DNA of 64,000 nt. It comes from Planctomycetota bacterium. Its GTDB lineage: Bacteria > Planctomycetota > UBA1135 > GCA-002686595. Shown one piece after another: positions 56,012-64,000 of the stretch (positions are counted from its first letter, which is position 1; every line of letters begins with the position of its first letter). The translations under genes and the position numbers were made by a program. Location of the stretch: the NCBI GenBank assembly GCA_029259605.1, contig JAJDEV010000254.1, positions 1 to 64,000 of the forward strand. Reading direction: 5' to 3'. The notes below the pieces were generated by a model. The model was not told the DNA's origin and did no database searches. It was given only the letters and a program-made list of their open reading frames with translations.

Positions 56012-58054
56012 ATGCACGCACGATTCTTCACCGGCCTCGCCCTCCTCGCTCCGCTCACGGGCTGCGCCTCGCCGGCTGCGAGCGCTCCTTCCCACGCGGC
56101 CGATGTCGCGGACGACGCCTCGAACCCGATCGCCGCCGAGGTCGCGCACGCGAACGCACAGCTCGACCGCGTGGCCGCGATCGACGACGCGCGTCGCACG
56201 TTCGAGAACACGGTCGAAGCGCTCGATGACGTCATCGCGGAGTTCTTCACGACGACGCGCATCCGCAGTTTCCTCGCGAACGTCTCGACCGATACGGACG
56301 AGCGCGATCGCGGGCGCGCGGTCTCCGCGGCCGTCGGCGAGTGGTTCTCGGCGTTCAACAAGCGCCGCGATCTGTTCGCCGCGCTGAACGCCGTCGACGC
56401 GATGGCGCTCGATCTCGATCCCGAGCAGGCGAAGTTGCTCGAGACGTTCCTGCGCGACTTCCGGCGCGAGGGCATGGAGTTGAACGATGCGGACAGCGCG
56501 CGGCTCGCGGCGCTCGATCTCGAGCTCAACGAGATCGGCATCGAGTTTCGCAAGAACATCGCGGACGACGAGACGACGCTGCTCGTCGCGCCCGACGAAC
56601 TCGACGGCTGCGATCCGGAGTTCCTCGCCGCGTTGCCGCGCGCCGACGAGCTGTACATGATCCGCACGACGGGACCGAACATCCGCCACATCGGAACCTA
56701 CTGCACCAACGAGACGACGCGTCTGAAGATGGCGGCCGCGACGGGGCTGCGCGCGGGACAGAAGAACGTCGACGTGCTCGAGCGCTTGATCGCGCTGCGG
56801 CTCGAGAAGGCGCAACTGCTCGGATACACGACGACGGCCGACTACGAGACCGAACCGCGCATGGCGAAGAACGCGGAGACCGTGTGGGAGTTCTACGCGG
56901 AGCTGCGTCCCAAGCTGCGCAAGAAGGCCGAGCTGGACTTCGCCGAGTTCGAGGCGGCGAAGCGCGAACACCTCGCCGATCCCGACGCGCAGCTGAACGC
57001 GTGGGACGTGAACTTCTACAAGAACTGGCTCCTGCGCGAGAAGTACGCCGTCGACTCCGAAGAGGTCGTGCAGTACTTCCCCATCGACGCCGTCATGCGG
57101 GGCTTGTTCGACATCACGCAGCACATCTACGGCGTCGAGTATGTGGACGTGTCGGAACGCGCGCGCGCGGAAGGGCGTCCGATGTGGCACGAGGACGTGC
57201 GGCTCTTCGAGGTGCGCGACACGCAGGCGGACGAGCTGCTCGGCGAGTTCTACCTCGACCTTCATCCGCGACCCGGCAAGTACAACCACGCCGCGCAGTT
57301 CCCGCTCGTGCTGCGCAAGGAGTGGTCGAACGGCACGCTCGACCGTCCGCTCGTCGCGCTCGTCTGCAACTTCACCAAGCCCACGGCGACGAAGCCGTCG
57401 CTGCTCACACACTCCGAAGTCGAGACGTTCTTCCACGAGTTCGGTCACTGCCTGCACAGCATCTTCACGACGGCGCGCTTCATGTCGCTCGCGGGCACGA
57501 GTGTCGCGCGCGACTTCGTCGAGGCGCCGTCGCAGATGTTCGAGAACTGGGTGTGGAACGCGGACGTGCTCGGCGGCTTCGCGCGCCACTACGAGACCGG
57601 CGCACCGCTCCCCGCCGACCTGATCGAGCGGATGATCGCGGCCAAGAACCTCGGGTCGGGGCTCAACACCGAGGGCCAGGTCTACCTCGGCATGATGGAC
57701 TTCACCTACCACACCCAGACCACGCCCGAGGTCGACACGAGCGCGATCCGACGCCAGGTCTACCGCGAGGCGCGGCTGTTCGAGCCGCTCGAGAACAGCC
57801 TGTCCCAGGCCTCGTTCGGGCACCTCGTCGGCTACCAGGCGGGGTACTATGGCTACCTCTGGTCGCTCGTCTACGCCGCCGACATGTTCAGCCGCTTCGA
57901 GGCCGACCCCATGGACCCGGCCACCGGCCGCGAGTACCGCGACAAGGTCCTCTCGCGCGGCGGCACGCGGGACGAACTCGACCTCGTCATCGACTTCCTG
58001 GGCCGCGAGCCGACCCCGGATGCCTTCCTGCGCGAGCTCGGACTGTCCGACTAA
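56012..58054 (+). CDS. M3-family (oligopeptidase F-like) zinc metallopeptidase, lipoprotein
   Basis: 680 aa from ATG 56012 with a lipobox LTGC (Cys18 of MHARFFTGLALLAPLTGC). The zinc motif is HEFGH at about 475 (EVETFFHEFGHCLHSIF), followed by FVEAPSQMFENWVW, which supplies the Glu ligand, all as in thimet oligopeptidase/Dcp (M3). YLDLHPRPGKYNHAAQFPLV and YYGYLWSLVYAADMFSRFE are further M3 landmarks. Full-length for the family. It would hydrolyse short peptides at the periplasmic or outer-membrane side, whereas most M3 enzymes are cytosolic; the lipobox is the unusual point. Confidence 0.93.
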   Translation: MHARFFTGLALLAPLTGCASPAASAPSHAADVADDASNPIAAEVAHANAQLDRVAAIDDARRTFENTVEALDDVIAEFFTTTRIRSFLANVSTDTDERDRGRAVSAAVGEWFSAFNKRRDLFAALNAVDAMALDLDPEQAKLLETFLRDFRREGMELNDADSARLAALDLELNEIGIEFRKNIADDETTLLVAPDELDGCDPEFLAALPRADELYMIRTTGPNIRHIGTYCTNETTRLKMAAATGLRAGQKNVDVLERLIALRLEKAQLLGYTTTADYETEPRMAKNAETVWEFYAELRPKLRKKAELDFAEFEAAKREHLADPDAQLNAWDVNFYKNWLLREKYAVDSEEVVQYFPIDAVMRGLFDITQHIYGVEYVDVSERARAEGRPMWHEDVRLFEVRDTQADELLGEFYLDLHPRPGKYNHAAQFPLVLRKEWSNGTLDRPLVALVCNFTKPTATKPSLLTHSEVETFFHEFGHCLHSIFTTARFMSLAGTSVARDFVEAPSQMFENWVWNADVLGGFARHYETGAPLPADLIERMIAAKNLGSGLNTEGQVYLGMMDFTYHTQTTPEVDTSAIRRQVYREARLFEPLENSLSQASFGHLVGYQAGYYGYLWSLVYAADMFSRFEADPMDPATGREYRDKVLSRGGTRDELDLVIDFLGREPTPDAFLRELGLSD

Positions 58055-58065
58055 TGGGCTGTTGA

Positions 58066-58079
58066 GGGTCGCTTGACCC
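58066..58079. terminator. Hairpin between convergent genes
   Basis: GGGTC-GCTT-GACCC, extended by flanking G.C pairs (GAGGGTC .. CCCCTC), lies 12 bases after the M3 stop. It has no T-run but is well placed for a bidirectional 3' end. Confidence 0.45.
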
Positions 58080-58092
58080 CCTCGAAGGGCCC

Positions 58093-58959
58093 CTAATCGC
58101 GCTCGGGCGCGCCGGCGCACGCGCCGAGAAAGCCGAGCGTCGCGGCGAACGCGCGCTCGAGCGCCTCGGTCGTGCCCTGGAACGGATGCACCGCGCCGAA
58201 CGTGTGGCCGGCGCCCTCGATCCGTTCGAGGCGCGCCACGCCCGGCGAAAAAGCGGCGACCAGGCGCTCGGCGTCGTCGAACGGCACCGTCCCGTCCTCC
58301 GTTCCGTGGACGACCAGGGTCGGGGTCGTCGAGCGCGAGCAGGCCGCCTCGATGTCGAGCTCGTCCGCGTTCTCCTCGGCGTCGTCGAGCCACCCCACTC
58401 CGATGCGGTGCACCTGGCCCGTGCGCGCGTTGGGAACCTCGACCTGTCCGTCGCGCCGCCAGTTCGCGAGCACCTCGTCCGGGAAGCGCAACGTCGCTCC
58501 CACGGACGACCAGGTCACGACGCCGAAGTAGCGACCGTCGCGCTCGGCGTGGAGCAGCACCGTCCCGCCGCCGCGGCTGTGGCCGAGGAGCGCGAGCCGC
58601 GTCGGGTCGACGTTCGGGAGCTCGGCGTTCTCGAGGAAGAGGCGCACGCACTCGAGGTCTTCGACGTCGCGACTCGGCGTGCTCGCGAAGAATCCGTCGT
58701 CGTCCGTGAAGTTTTCCATGTCCTCGCCGACGCCGCTGCCCGACAGGTTGAACGCGACCGACACGAACCCCGACAGCGCGAGCCGCTTCTGCAACTCCGG
58801 GAAGAAGCCCCACTTCAGGAAGCCCTTGAAGCCGTGCACGACGATCACGGTCGGAAGCAGACCTTCGGCGTCACCCGGGCGCGTGATGAGTCCGTGGATC
58901 TCGCGTCCGAGTTCGTCCTCGTACGTGAGCTGAAAGTCCTGAACGTCGATCGAGTCCAT
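58093..58959 (-). CDS. Dienelactone-hydrolase-type alpha/beta hydrolase
   Basis: 288 aa from ATG 58959. Catalytic elements of a serine hydrolase: oxyanion HGFKGFLKW after LPTVIVVHG, nucleophile in LALLGHSRGGGTVLLHAE (GHSRGG), Asp in LVVHGTEDGTVPFDDAERL, and His in EGAGHTFGAVHPF. No signal peptide. The substrate is probably a small ester; the family is broad. It precedes DUF72 by 18 bases on the same strand and may be the last gene of that run. Confidence 0.88.
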   Translation of the reverse strand: MDSIDVQDFQLTYEDELGREIHGLITRPGDAEGLLPTVIVVHGFKGFLKWGFFPELQKRLALSGFVSVAFNLSGSGVGEDMENFTDDDGFFASTPSRDVEDLECVRLFLENAELPNVDPTRLALLGHSRGGGTVLLHAERDGRYFGVVTWSSVGATLRFPDEVLANWRRDGQVEVPNARTGQVHRIGVGWLDDAEENADELDIEAACSRSTTPTLVVHGTEDGTVPFDDAERLVAAFSPGVARLERIEGAGHTFGAVHPFQGTTEALERAFAATLGFLGACAGAPERD

Positions 58960-58977
58960 GCCGATGCACCTGGGCTG

Positions 58978-59859
58978 CTAGAAGAGGATGTCTTGTCCGT
59001 CCGGGCGCGTCGCTGCGCGCAGACGAGGGTAGGCCGCCACGAGTTCGGTCGGCGCGAGCGGTGGCACGCCGTGCACGTGGCCGAGGATCTCGAGCGCGTT
59101 CGTCACGGCTTGTCCGGCGAAGTGATTGTTCGTGACGACGAGCGTCTCGTCGACCTCCGCGTCGAGTCTGCGCGCGATGCGCGCGAGTTCCTCGACCTCC
59201 TTCGGTGTGTAGAGGTAGTCGTAGCGATCGTCGCGACCGGCGCGCGGGTCGAACCACGTGGTCGCGTTGCGGCCGTGGACGCGCAAGTAGCCGATGGCGC
59301 CGACCTGGGGCGCGTCGGACGGCGGGTGATCCGTCGCGTGTGGCAGGTCGATGTTCGCGAGCGAGTAGCCGAGCGTGCGGATGCGTCGCAGCGCGTCCGC
59401 TTCGAACCACGAGCGGTGGCGCACTTCGAGCACGAGCGGCAAGTGGCCGAACGCGCCTTCGATGCGCTCGAGTCGCTCGACTCCCGCACGCGTCCGACGG
59501 AAGCCCGCGTGAAATTGCACGAGCACAGCGGCCAGCTTCCCCGACGCGCGCAGCGGCTCGATGCCCTCGAGCCATGCATGCGCATGCGCCTGGAACTCGG
59601 ACTCGCTGGGCAACTCGCGATGCGTGAACACGTCCTGCAGCTTGGCGCTGAAACGGAAGCGCTCCGCGTCCGCGACCTCTTCGACCCAGCGCGCGGCGTA
59701 GTCGGCGCGCGGCGTCGCGTAGAACGTCGAGTTGATCTCCATGAGCTCGATGTAGCGCGTCAGGTACGCGAGCGGATGGAACCCGCGTGGCTTCTGGCGC
59801 GGATACACGATGCCCTCCCAATCCGCGTACGACCAACCCGCCGTGCCGACGCGGATCAC
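58978..59859 (-). CDS. DUF72 family protein
   Basis: 293 aa, GTG start at 59859 (VIRVGTAGWSYADWEGIVYP) overlapping the acyltransferase stop as GTGA. TIM-barrel DUF72 (YecE-like) landmarks: GTAGWSYADW, YIELMEINSTFYATP, FRFSAKLQDVFTHRE, LVQFHAGF, VLEVRHRSWF, YLRVHGRNATTWFDP and VVTNNHFAGQAVTNAL. The biochemical role of DUF72 is not established. The stop TAG lies in CTAG followed by CAGCCC, which resembles an R2 repeat end, but no repeat arm is present there. Confidence 0.93.
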   Translation of the reverse strand: MIRVGTAGWSYADWEGIVYPRQKPRGFHPLAYLTRYIELMEINSTFYATPRADYAARWVEEVADAERFRFSAKLQDVFTHRELPSESEFQAHAHAWLEGIEPLRASGKLAAVLVQFHAGFRRTRAGVERLERIEGAFGHLPLVLEVRHRSWFEADALRRIRTLGYSLANIDLPHATDHPPSDAPQVGAIGYLRVHGRNATTWFDPRAGRDDRYDYLYTPKEVEELARIARRLDAEVDETLVVTNNHFAGQAVTNALEILGHVHGVPPLAPTELVAAYPRLRAATRPDGQDILF

Positions 59860-60551
59860 CAGTCGCGCTCCGCACCGATGTGCTCGAAGGCGCTTCGTTC
59901 CGCATCGAGCATGCACGCGGACAGGTGTTCGGTGAGACGCTCGATCTCGTCGTCGTCGGCGTTCGCGTCGACGTGAATGGGCTCGGCGTACGCGATCACG
60001 ACGCGCGCGCGCGGCTTGGGAATCGTGAACCGATCCCAGCTGTGCAGGCTCCACGCGCGGTCGAACCCGAAGCCGACCGGCAGGATCGGATAACCCGTCT
60101 CGCGCGCCATCCAAACCGGACCCGGATTCATGCGGTGACGTGGTCCGCGCGGTCCGTCCGGCGTGATGACGATCCCGCCGCCTTCCTCGAGCCGCGCGAG
60201 CATGCGACGAATCGCCTTGGCGGGACTCTTGTTCGACGAACCGCGGATCGTTCGATAGCCGAAGCGCGTCAGGAGCGACTGCACGAGCGAGCCGTCGTCG
60301 GACGGCGACACGAGCACGCTCATTCCCGTGTGCGCGTGCTCGCGCAACGGCAGCAACATGCGACCGTGCCACATCGTCGCGATCCAGCCGTGCGAGCGCG
60401 CAGCAGCGTCGTAGTGCTCGCGCCCGAGTTTCTCGATGCGCCAGCTTCCGGACAGCGCGCGCAACGTCGCCGGCGCGGCGATCGGAAGCACCGCGGCGCC
60501 GACGGCACGGCGCGCGATACGCATGCGGCGGCGCCGATCCTCGCGCGTCAT
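59856..60551 (-). CDS. DUF374 lysophospholipid acyltransferase-like protein
   Basis: 231 aa from ATG 60551, overlapping the upstream gene as ATGA. DUF374/LPLAT fold: SHGWIATMWHGRMLLPLREH (HxxxxD-type region is WHGRMLLPL in this subgroup), VSPSDDGSLVQSLLTRFGYR, RGSSNKSPAKAIRRMLARLE, GIVITPDGPRGPRHRMNPGP and a final PKPRARVVIAYAEPI. These enzymes are thought to acylate lipid A-type or other lipids at the inner membrane. A single hydrophobic helix near the N-terminus could anchor it. Confidence 0.87.
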   Translation of the reverse strand: MTREDRRRRMRIARRAVGAAVLPIAAPATLRALSGSWRIEKLGREHYDAAARSHGWIATMWHGRMLLPLREHAHTGMSVLVSPSDDGSLVQSLLTRFGYRTIRGSSNKSPAKAIRRMLARLEEGGGIVITPDGPRGPRHRMNPGPVWMARETGYPILPVGFGFDRAWSLHSWDRFTIPKPRARVVIAYAEPIHVDANADDDEIERLTEHLSACMLDAERSAFEHIGAERDW

Positions 60552-62332
60552 CCCTCGTCGTCGGTCGGCACCGCAGCCGCCGGTGTCGGAAGTGCGACCG
60601 TGGAAGGGTCGAAGAACGCGAGCAACCCGCGCGCGAGCGCGAGCCACGTCTCCGGACCGAACGACGCCGTGTGGCGCGCGTACGAACCGCCGGCGGCGGG
60701 GCGCGCGATGTGAACCGTCGGCCCGAAGTACCGCTCGAACACCGAGGCCGGCGGCACGTTCTTCAGCGCGGCGGCGGAGTCGCCGAGCAAGGGACCGAAC
60801 GTTTCGACGAGCCCCAGCGCGGCGCGCACCTGCGCGTTCCAATCGACGAGCACGACCATGGACGGCGCGGCCGCGCCCTCCGCCACCTTGGCGTTCTGCG
60901 CTTCGAACGCTTCGAGCAGCGCCGTCGGCTGGCCGCCGTCGTCCCGTCCGCCGAACAGCCGCTTGAGTTCGGCCTTGAGCTCGGTCGACCGCAGCCCGAC
61001 GAGCAGCTTGTCGTCGACCACCGCGAACGCGGGGCTGATCGAGAACAACGGCCCGAACACCAGCAGCTCGGTCGGCACGGTGATCGTCGTGACCTCGAAC
61101 TCGCGCCGGTCACCGCTCTCGCGATTGCGCACGTTGTACGCGCGCGTTCGCGCACTGACACCGGGCAGCGCCTCGCCGAGCGCGTTGCATGCGTCGATGA
61201 GCTGCGCCTGCATGGCGCTCGCATCTCCCGTGACGTCAAACCACGCGAAGAGCTTCGGCAATCCGAGACCTGAAATCGGGAGCGCGTAGCCCTGGGCGTT
61301 CGGACCGAGCATCGTCCCGACCCGACGCATCGCGGCGAGGTTCGCTTCGGACGCGCCGGACGTCGCGAGCGATGCGACGAACGCTTCGACGAAGCCGTCG
61401 ATCGAGTTCGCGGCCCACACGACCATCGCACCCTGCGGCGCGCGATCGAGCGACTTCGCGTCGACGCCCGCGTGCGCGGTCGCGTCAGCCGTGCGCGGCG
61501 TGAAGACTTCGGAGACGAACTGCGATTCGAACAGCTGCATGCGGACGACGCGCGGTCCGCCCAGCGGATCGAACGGCAAGGGCGGCAACGTGTCGAGCGG
61601 TTCGAGCGTGCCACCGAACAACGACACGTTCGCGTCGAGTTCGCGCAGGGTCCGCGCGGCGTTCTGCGTTTGCGCGAGCCAGAACAGCGTCGCACCGACG
61701 GGCGCATCGAACGTCGCCGCGGCGCGCGTCATGTTCGCGTTGCTCGCGAAGCTCGTCGACGCGTCACTCCGCAACGCGGCGAGATCGGTCGGCGACATCG
61801 CGCCGCCACCGACGAAGACGCGCGCGCCATCGCGTCCGGTCCACAGCGGGATCGTGACGGGCTCCATGCGAAACACCGCCGCAGACTCGAGCGAAGCCTC
61901 CACACCCTGTTGCTCGGACGTGTTGGCGAGCACGCGTTCGAGCACGATCGTCGCCGCGTCTTCGCTCGCCATGTCGAGCACCAACAACATGCCCGCATAG
62001 CCACCGTCGTCCGTCGCCGGTCGCGTGACCGAGAACGAGAAGCGCACGAGCGAAGGGACGAGCTCGGGCGCAACGAAGCCGCGCGTCAGGCGAACGATCG
62101 CGTCGCGCACCGGGGTTTCGGACTGCGCTTCGCGAGAGACGCCGAGCTGCGCGGCGAGGTCCTCGACCTGTTCGTCACGCAGGAAACGGAGCAGCGGCGC
62201 GGCGCGATACGCGTCGAGCGCACCGGCGACGTCGCTCGCTTCGACGAACAGATCGGCGTCGCGTGGGTGGAGCTCCGCGTGAGCGGGGGACTGCTGTCCG
62301 AGGACAAGGAGCGTGAAGAGGAGGGAACTCAT
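60548..62332 (-). CDS. Large exported protein, function unknown
   Basis: 594 aa from ATG 62332 (MSSLLFTLLVLGQQSPAHAE, a short signal peptide). Recurring beta-alpha segments such as ADLFVEASDVAGALDAYRAA, VRFSFSVTRPATDDGGYAGM and AFAVVDDKLLVGLRSTELKA resemble DUF3352-type bacterial exported proteins, in which duplicated domains measure about 180 residues. The family assignment is tentative. It is the first gene of a run through DUF374 and DUF72 joined by ATGA and GTGA overlaps. Confidence 0.7.
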   Translation of the reverse strand: MSSLLFTLLVLGQQSPAHAELHPRDADLFVEASDVAGALDAYRAAPLLRFLRDEQVEDLAAQLGVSREAQSETPVRDAIVRLTRGFVAPELVPSLVRFSFSVTRPATDDGGYAGMLLVLDMASEDAATIVLERVLANTSEQQGVEASLESAAVFRMEPVTIPLWTGRDGARVFVGGGAMSPTDLAALRSDASTSFASNANMTRAAATFDAPVGATLFWLAQTQNAARTLRELDANVSLFGGTLEPLDTLPPLPFDPLGGPRVVRMQLFESQFVSEVFTPRTADATAHAGVDAKSLDRAPQGAMVVWAANSIDGFVEAFVASLATSGASEANLAAMRRVGTMLGPNAQGYALPISGLGLPKLFAWFDVTGDASAMQAQLIDACNALGEALPGVSARTRAYNVRNRESGDRREFEVTTITVPTELLVFGPLFSISPAFAVVDDKLLVGLRSTELKAELKRLFGGRDDGGQPTALLEAFEAQNAKVAEGAAAPSMVVLVDWNAQVRAALGLVETFGPLLGDSAAALKNVPPASVFERYFGPTVHIARPAAGGSYARHTASFGPETWLALARGLLAFFDPSTVALPTPAAAVPTDDEG

Positions 62333-62816
62333 CGAGATCGTCGGAGTTGGACGGACGGCGCGCGAGCGGATCGGGATCGCCGGTCGACGTTGGACGCGCG
62401 CGGAGGCGACGGTGCGGCTAGGCAAGGGGCACACGACGTCCTACGCATCCGTCGTCGGTGCGCGGCGCTCGCCTCCGAAAAAGAAGCGCACGCCTGGGTC
62501 GGACCCCACATCAGAACGCACCGCCCTGCGGCTGGGAAGGGGCGTCCGAGAACCGCGTCCGTCAGAACACTCGGGCTCCACCCCTTGCGCTCGAAGCCGC
62601 GCGCGTGTAACCCTTGGCGCCCGCCGCGGATCGGTCGATTGGGCGGGCCCGACGCGCCTCTGCGCACGATCGTCGCGCAGCGCCGCGACCCCGGGCACCG
62701 GATCGACCCGTTCGCCGTTGCGGCGCGGCGCGGCCTCCGCCGACCTGCTCCGCTCGCCCGAACCAACACAAACGGAAGTTGCAGGTCGTTTAGCGTCCAT
62801 TTGCAGCCACCTTATC
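62333..62816. other. Divergent intergenic region, 484 bases
   Basis: It lies between the exported-protein gene (minus) and the cyclophilin gene (plus) and must hold both promoters. An open plus frame runs through it into the cyclophilin gene but has no family-like sequence. No RNA gene was recognised (RNase P, SRP and tmRNA signatures were looked for). A less GC-rich stretch directly before 62817 (TTTAGCGTCCATTTGCAGCC, ACCTTATC) is the likeliest promoter or leader of the cyclophilin gene. Confidence 0.45.
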
Positions 62817-63860
62817 ATGGCCAAAGCGCACAAGGCACCCACCCAAGTCTCGATCGCATCCACCGAAGCGGAGTCCGACCTGCGCGACTTCGTCACGCGC
62901 TACTGGCCCCACGCGGCCGGCCTCGCCGTGGTGATCACCGGCGTGATCCTCTTCCGACAGAACAGCGCCGCGTCGGCCGAGTCGCACGAGCTCGAGGCGT
63001 GGGGCCAGCTCGGCCTGAACGCCAGCTTCGACGAAGGCTTCGGCAGCGTCTCCGTCCCCTCGGCCAGCATCATCGGGGACGTCGCGAACCAGGTCAGTGA
63101 TTCGAGCGCCGGACCGTGGGCGAAGGCGCTCGAGGTCGGCAAGCGCCTCCGCGACGACGACCTCGCCGGCGCACGGGCGGCCCTGGACGAGCTCAAGACC
63201 AACTGGCCCGACCATGCGCTCGTGCGCGATCCGCTCTTCGCGCGCAAGGGCGAGGACGGACCCGCACGCAGCCTGGCGAACCACGTCAATTCCACCGTCG
63301 CGGCGCTCGAAGCCTGGAAGGAAGCCCACCCGTTCCTGTTCCAGCAGCCCGCGCTGCCCGCCGACGCGCCGCGCGTGCGGCTGAACACGAGCGCCGGTTC
63401 GATGGTCGTCGGGCTCTATGAGGAGTACGCTCCCGAGCACGCGGCGAACTTCCTAAAGCTCTGCAAGGAAGGCTTTTACGACGGGACCAAGTTCCATCGC
63501 GTGATCGCCGACTTCATGATCCAGGCCGGCGATCCGAACTCGAAGACCGAGGAGTCGGACGAGAACACCTGGGGCCAGGGTGGCCCCGGCTTCACGCTCG
63601 AACCCGAAGTCGGCTCGGTGTGGCACTTCAAGGGCGCCTTGGCCGCCGCCGCCACCATGGCGGGGGGTCCGACGAGCGGGAGCCAGTTCTACATCGTGAC
63701 GGGCGCCGACGGCCGCCACGAGCTCGACGGCGACTACACGGTCTTCGGGATGCTCCTCGAGGGCGAGGACGTCGCGGCGACGATCGAGGGCGGCGCGGTG
63801 CTCGGGGACAAGCCCCAGGAGCCGGTCACGATCGAGTCGACCGAGGTCCTCTCGGAGTAG
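62817..63860 (+). CDS. Membrane-anchored cyclophilin-type peptidylprolyl isomerase
   Basis: 347 aa from ATG 62817. A cytosolic basic N-terminus, one transmembrane helix (HAAGLAVVITGVILF, about residues 32-47), a helical TPR/YfgM-like segment to about 180, then a cyclophilin domain: RVRLNTSAGSMVVGLYEEYA, NFLKLCKEGFYDGTKFHRVI, DFMIQAGDPNSKTEESDENT, GALAAAATMAGGPTSGSQFY, and DYTVFGMLLEGED. The active-site Arg/Phe/Gln residues in FHRVIADFMIQAGDP are kept. It catalyses cis-trans proline isomerisation and probably works as a membrane-tethered periplasmic chaperone, analogous to PpiD in layout but with a cyclophilin instead of a parvulin. Confidence 0.88.
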   Translation: MAKAHKAPTQVSIASTEAESDLRDFVTRYWPHAAGLAVVITGVILFRQNSAASAESHELEAWGQLGLNASFDEGFGSVSVPSASIIGDVANQVSDSSAGPWAKALEVGKRLRDDDLAGARAALDELKTNWPDHALVRDPLFARKGEDGPARSLANHVNSTVAALEAWKEAHPFLFQQPALPADAPRVRLNTSAGSMVVGLYEEYAPEHAANFLKLCKEGFYDGTKFHRVIADFMIQAGDPNSKTEESDENTWGQGGPGFTLEPEVGSVWHFKGALAAAATMAGGPTSGSQFYIVTGADGRHELDGDYTVFGMLLEGEDVAATIEGGAVLGDKPQEPVTIESTEVLSE

Positions 63861-63879
63861 CGCTCGCGCGGCGCTCGAC

Positions 63880-63912
63880 GCCGCAAACGCCTTCTAGGCA
63901 AGGCTTTGCGGC
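63880..63912. terminator. Hairpin between convergent genes
   Basis: GCCGCAAACGCCTT (63880-63893) pairs with AAGGCTTTGCGGC (63900-63912) around a CTAGGC loop, with one bulged base. It lies between the cyclophilin stop and the stop of the next, convergent gene and probably serves both. Confidence 0.6.
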
Positions 63913-63927
63913 AATCGGCGGCGTCGC

Positions 63928-64000
63928 TCAGACCGTTCGGCGCGGAGCCAGGCGCGTGATCAGCGCGTCCAAGCTCGCCTGGTCGTAGTAGTCGATCAGG
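63928..64000 (-). CDS. 3' end of a gene cut by the window
   Basis: Minus-strand frame encoding LIDYYDQASLDALITRLAPR then RTV and a TGA stop at 63928. Only 23 residues are inside the window, too few to identify. It is convergent with the cyclophilin gene, and the hairpin at 63880 fits as a shared 3' end, which supports a real coding end. Confidence 0.5.
   Translation of the reverse strand, partial: LIDYYDQASLDALITRLAPRRTV

Noticed and set aside
58970-58985. Another R2 repeat end at the DUF72 stop (GGGCTGCTAG)
   Set aside because: Only about 10 bases match and the gap to the next gene is 18 bases, so no inverted arm can be present.
62313-62816. N-terminal extension of the cyclophilin gene
   Set aside because: The upstream in-frame sequence is low-complexity Arg/Ser/Pro; the start at 62817 precedes a sensible basic tail and membrane helix.

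Overview
High-GC bacterial chromosome segment (GC estimated by eye at well over 65%), 64 kb. There is no rRNA or tRNA gene, no CRISPR array, no phage block and no transposase gene. The content suggests a planctomycete-like bacterium: cell-surface proteins built from carboxypeptidase-regulatory-like (CnaB-type) beta-sandwich repeats, an FG-GAP propeller protein, many lipoproteins with a clear lipobox, ECF sigma factors (one fused to a membrane-anchored extracellular part), a B12-dependent ribonucleotide reductase, RNase HIII, and a GyrA with the YPTLVRMAQ variant of the quinolone region. The phylum is an inference from gene content, not a measurement.

Layout. 0.4-4.2 kb: TonB-dependent receptor and a metallopeptidase with a duplicated Cys module. 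4.3-8.8 kb (minus): nrdJ, with a tandem pair of NrdR-box-like sites upstream, and murJ. 8.9-12.1 kb: DUF4382-type lipoprotein and amidohydrolase. 12.1-15.0 kb: DoxX-like and seven-bladed FG-GAP genes (minus), divergent from an ArsR-AHSA1-DoxX operon. 15.1-16.4 kb: pilT with an extended tail. 16.6-25.0 kb: six same-strand genes for membrane or exported proteins, including two paralogous CnaB-repeat proteins and a small exported peptide with two twin-CX3C modules. 25.1-31.8 kb: EreA/ChaN-like protein, CNNM-type transporter, yqeY, gyrA, flavin reductase. 31.8-39.9 kb: mmuM, M48 peptidase, dapF, rnhC, then cystathionine beta-synthase and an MBL-rhodanese protein (a sulfur-handling neighbourhood), and a LigB-type dioxygenase. 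39.9-49.4 kb: unknown membrane proteins, HAD hydrolase, cstA, a family 2 glycosyltransferase, EF-hand protein, M14 carboxypeptidase. 49.5-52.2 kb: ECF sigma with a two-helix membrane partner, DUF1579 lipoprotein, gamma-carbonic-anhydrase-like protein, MsrB. 52.2-58.1 kb: sigma-TM-CnaB fusion, a frameshifted hydrolase and an M3 peptidase. 58.1-64.0 kb: hydrolase, DUF72, DUF374 acyltransferase, large exported protein, membrane-anchored cyclophilin, and the 3' end of one more gene.

Genes on one strand are often joined by 4-base overlaps (GTGA, ATGA, TTGA), which fixes several non-ATG starts and implies translational coupling. The most unusual features are (1) the single-chain ECF sigma factor fused to a transmembrane helix and five CnaB-like domains; (2) two families of CTAG-bounded extended hairpin repeats whose mismatches are mostly G.U-compatible on the plus strand, which abut each other at 26.4-26.7 kb and whose ends supply stop codons to neighbouring genes; (3) the exported peptide with two CX3C-X10-CX3C modules in the middle of the 16.6-25.0 kb membrane and exported-protein cluster.
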